DNA of 8,958 bases from Burkholderiaceae bacterium (GTDB lineage Bacteria; Pseudomonadota; Gammaproteobacteria; Burkholderiales; Burkholderiaceae_C): the NCBI GenBank assembly GCA_031256125.1, contig JAIRRE010000359.1:1-8958 (forward strand). Direction: 5' to 3'. Both the position numbers and the translations under genes were made by a program. Every line of letters begins with the position of its first letter. Position 1 is the first letter of the stretch. Positions 7,104 to 8,958 of the stretch are shown piece by piece. The notes beneath the pieces are model-generated. The model was given only the letters and a program-made list of their open reading frames with translations. It was not told the origin of the DNA and did not search any database.

Positions 7104-8330
7104 ATGACCTTCTCCAATCCCGCCCCCCTTTCCCCCGTCCCGCCTCGCCGGCGAATCGGGCTTGTTGCATTAATTGTTCTGGCGCTGCTGGCGTTGTTCG
7201 CGGGCCGCATCTGGTATGCGCACCATATCGAGCAAGCGCGGGTCAATTTGGCAGCATCCACCGCAGCCCAAACGATTATCCTGACCGCCGGCGACGTGGC
7301 GCGCGCGCAAGTGCAGCCGCTGGTCACCGGTTTGCCCGTCACTGGCACGCTGCGCGCTCGGGATACGGCACTGGTCAAGGCGCAGGTAACTGGCGTACTG
7401 CACGATCTGACAGTGCGCGAAGGTGACCCGGTAAGCGAAGGCCAAATCATTGCACACATAGCGCCGGCCCAATACGACCAGCGCTACCAGCAGGCTCGGC
7501 TGCAAGCCGACGCGGCGCGCGCTCAGGTGGATATCGCCAAGCGCCAGTATGACAACAACGCAGCGCTGGTGCAACAGGGTTTCATCTCGCAAACCGCATT
7601 GGCCACCTCGCGGGCCAACCTGGAGGCGGCCCAAGCCAATTACCGCGCCGCACAGGCGGGCGCGGCGGTGGCGCAACAATCGGTAGCGGACACAGTGCTC
7701 AAGGCGCCTATCGCGGGCACGGTATCGCGGCGGCTGGCGCAGCCGGGCGAGAGTGTCGTGGCGAGCGCGCCGGTGGTGGAAATTGTGGATTTAAGCGACT
7801 TGGAGCTGCAAGCGCCAATCAGTCCCAGCGATTCATTGACGGTGCGCGTGGGGCAAACCGCGCGCTTGACGGTCGAGGGCGCCCCGGATGCCGTGACAGC
7901 CACCGTCACCCGCATCAACCCGAGTGCGCAACCCGGTAGCCGCGATGTGCTGACGTATTTGACCGTGCCCACGCAAGCCGGGCTGCGGCAAGGGTTGTTC
8001 GCCCAAGGGATGTTGACCACAGGCGCGGCCAACGCGCTGGCGGTGCCGCTGGACGCGGTGCGCACCGACAAACCTCAGCCTTACGTGCAAGTGGTCAGGG
8101 ACGGTCGCGTGCATCTGATACCGGTGCAAATCGGCGCGCGCGGCGTGGTACGCCATGATGCCGCGAGCCAAGGCCATAACGAGGGAGAGGGTCAAACCTG
8201 GGTCGCCGTAAGCGCTCCGAACGGTGCCGTGAACACGGATGCCGCGATCCAGCCCGGCGATTGGGTGTTACGCAGCGCAGCGGGCGCACTGTACGAAGGG
8301 ACGATGGCCACGGTCAAGCTAACACAGTAA
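7104..8330 (+). CDS. RND efflux periplasmic adaptor (membrane fusion protein)
   Basis: Bridges an inner-membrane RND pump and an outer-membrane channel across the periplasm. From ATG 7104 the product is 408 residues: a Pro-rich and Arg-rich cytoplasmic start, one membrane anchor (about 18-34), no lipobox, and then the standard adaptor order. The first lipoyl half is about 79-118 (TGTLRARDTALVKAQVTG, then VREGDPVSEGQ). The alpha-helical hairpin is about 122-192, rich in Ala/Gln, with QQGFISQTAL near its tip. The second lipoyl half is 196-230 (LKAPIAGTVSRRLAQPGESV), the beta-barrel about 232-305, and the membrane-proximal domain runs to the end. The frame is open to a TTG at 7086, adding MQTFVN; neither start has a clear Shine-Dalgarno, so ATG is preferred. 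It is 63 bp upstream of the permease on the same strand, so co-transcription is likely. No local regulator is visible. The substrate cannot be inferred. Confidence 0.9.
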   Translation: MTFSNPAPLSPVPPRRRIGLVALIVLALLALFAGRIWYAHHIEQARVNLAASTAAQTIILTAGDVARAQVQPLVTGLPVTGTLRARDTALVKAQVTGVLHDLTVREGDPVSEGQIIAHIAPAQYDQRYQQARLQADAARAQVDIAKRQYDNNAALVQQGFISQTALATSRANLEAAQANYRAAQAGAAVAQQSVADTVLKAPIAGTVSRRLAQPGESVVASAPVVEIVDLSDLELQAPISPSDSLTVRVGQTARLTVEGAPDAVTATVTRINPSAQPGSRDVLTYLTVPTQAGLRQGLFAQGMLTTGAANALAVPLDAVRTDKPQPYVQVVRDGRVHLIPVQIGARGVVRHDAASQGHNEGEGQTWVAVSAPNGAVNTDAAIQPGDWVLRSAAGALYEGTMATVKLTQ

Positions 8331-8393
8331 TCTCACCCTAATAAGAAAAGAAGCTAAAAGCTTTCCATCTAAAGAAATAAAAAAAACAGCGCT

Positions 8394-8958
8394 ATGTGGT
8401 TCACAAAAATCAGTCTTAAAAATCCGGTACTTGCCACCATGATGATGCTCGCCTTGGTGGTGCTGGGCGTGTTTTCGCTGCAACGTTTGCAGGTCGATCA
8501 GTTCCCGGATGTGGATTACCCGTTCGTCATCATCAGTACGCAATACCCCGGTGCATCGCCGGCCACGGTGGAAAGCGAAGTCACCGACAAAATCGAGGCC
8601 GCCGTCAATTCGGTAGCCGGCCTGCGCTGGCTAACCTCCCGCAGCACCGAGGGGTTGTCGCTGATCGTGGCCGAATTCCAGTTGCAGGTTGACAAACGCA
8701 AAGCCCTTGAAGGCGTGCGCGACAAAGTCTCCCAGATACAGTCTCAGCTCCGTGCCGAAGTCAAAATTCCTGTCGTACAGCAATTTGACCCGGACAGCAC
8801 CCCGATCTGGTCGGTGGCGGTGATTCCCGGCTCAACGCCCAGTGGCGGGCATGCAATGTCGGCCACCGAAATTACGGACTGGGCCGACCAGGTACTTAGA
8901 AAACGGCTGGAAAATGTCAATGGCGTGGGCGCGGTCAATCTGGTGGGTGGCGCGCAGC
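8394..8958 (+). CDS. RND efflux permease, N-terminal part (runs off right edge)
   Basis: Inner-membrane, proton-driven drug or metabolite exporter of the hydrophobe/amphiphile efflux (HAE-1) type. The visible 188 codons begin MWFTKISLKNPVLATMMML. They include transmembrane helix 1 (about 11-29) and the start of the periplasmic porter domain with DQFPDVDYPFVIISTQYPGA, VESEVTDKIEAAVNSVAG and RSTEGLSLIVAEF, all highly characteristic of the family. Full members have about 1,020-1,070 residues, so over 80% lies beyond the window, including the proton-relay Asp residues of helix 4. The 63-bp spacer from the adaptor stop is A-rich with no terminator; only a weak purine stretch serves as ribosome binding site. 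The pair forms the inner part of a tripartite pump. An outer-membrane factor may follow outside the window. Confidence 0.93.
   Translation, partial: MWFTKISLKNPVLATMMMLALVVLGVFSLQRLQVDQFPDVDYPFVIISTQYPGASPATVESEVTDKIEAAVNSVAGLRWLTSRSTEGLSLIVAEFQLQVDKRKALEGVRDKVSQIQSQLRAEVKIPVVQQFDPDSTPIWSVAVIPGSTPSGGHAMSATEITDWADQVLRKRLENVNGVGAVNLVGGAQ

Noticed and set aside
1..8958. tRNA, rRNA, CRISPR arrays, riboswitches, phage or toxin-antitoxin genes
   Set aside because: I looked on both strands and saw no spaced direct repeats, cloverleaf-like sequences or characteristic protein motifs for any of these.

Overview
The window looks like a chromosomal segment of a betaproteobacterium, most likely in the Burkholderiales. 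The reasons are the class II fructose-bisphosphate aldolase N-terminus, the GC-rich codon use in the genes, and the style of the TonB receptor and RND proteins. Species cannot be assigned from sequence alone. The two gene blocks are separated by about 1 kb of decayed DNA with a more AT-rich end.

Layout. (1) Bases 1-377, minus strand: the first 125 codons of a class II fructose-bisphosphate aldolase, running off the left edge. (2) A 257-bp divergent intergenic region holding a good PhoB-box candidate, with a -10-like hexamer at the expected distance. (3) 635-3616, plus: a large lipoprotein fusing a YncE-like beta-propeller to an alkaline-phosphatase-superfamily phosphoesterase domain, closed by a hairpin terminator. 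(4) 3778-6036, plus: a TonB-dependent outer-membrane receptor of the siderophore-receptor type, probably starting at a GTG. (5) 6086-6650: a decayed stretch. It holds an internally deleted C-terminal fragment of purH, abutting a 307-bp deletion derivative of an IS5-type insertion sequence that keeps both 18-bp terminal inverted repeats but only the two ends of its transposase. (6) 6651-7103: a mostly non-coding region with a 9-bp-stem inverted repeat and an AT-rich stretch. (7) 7104-8330 and 8394 to the right edge: a periplasmic adaptor and the N-terminal 188 codons of an RND efflux permease, forming the start of an efflux operon.

How the genes may work together. The adaptor and permease form the inner-membrane part of a tripartite efflux pump; the outer-membrane channel is not in view. 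The lipoprotein phosphoesterase has a Pho-box-like promoter, which suggests phosphate-starvation control and a role in releasing phosphate from organic esters at the cell surface or periplasm. The neighbouring TonB receptor could import a related product or an unrelated metal chelate. It lies behind a terminator, so it is not simply the next gene of an operon. No clearly new defence, RNA-guided or toxin system is visible. The points most worth following up are the Pho-box/phosphoesterase/receptor arrangement and the purH/IS scar.
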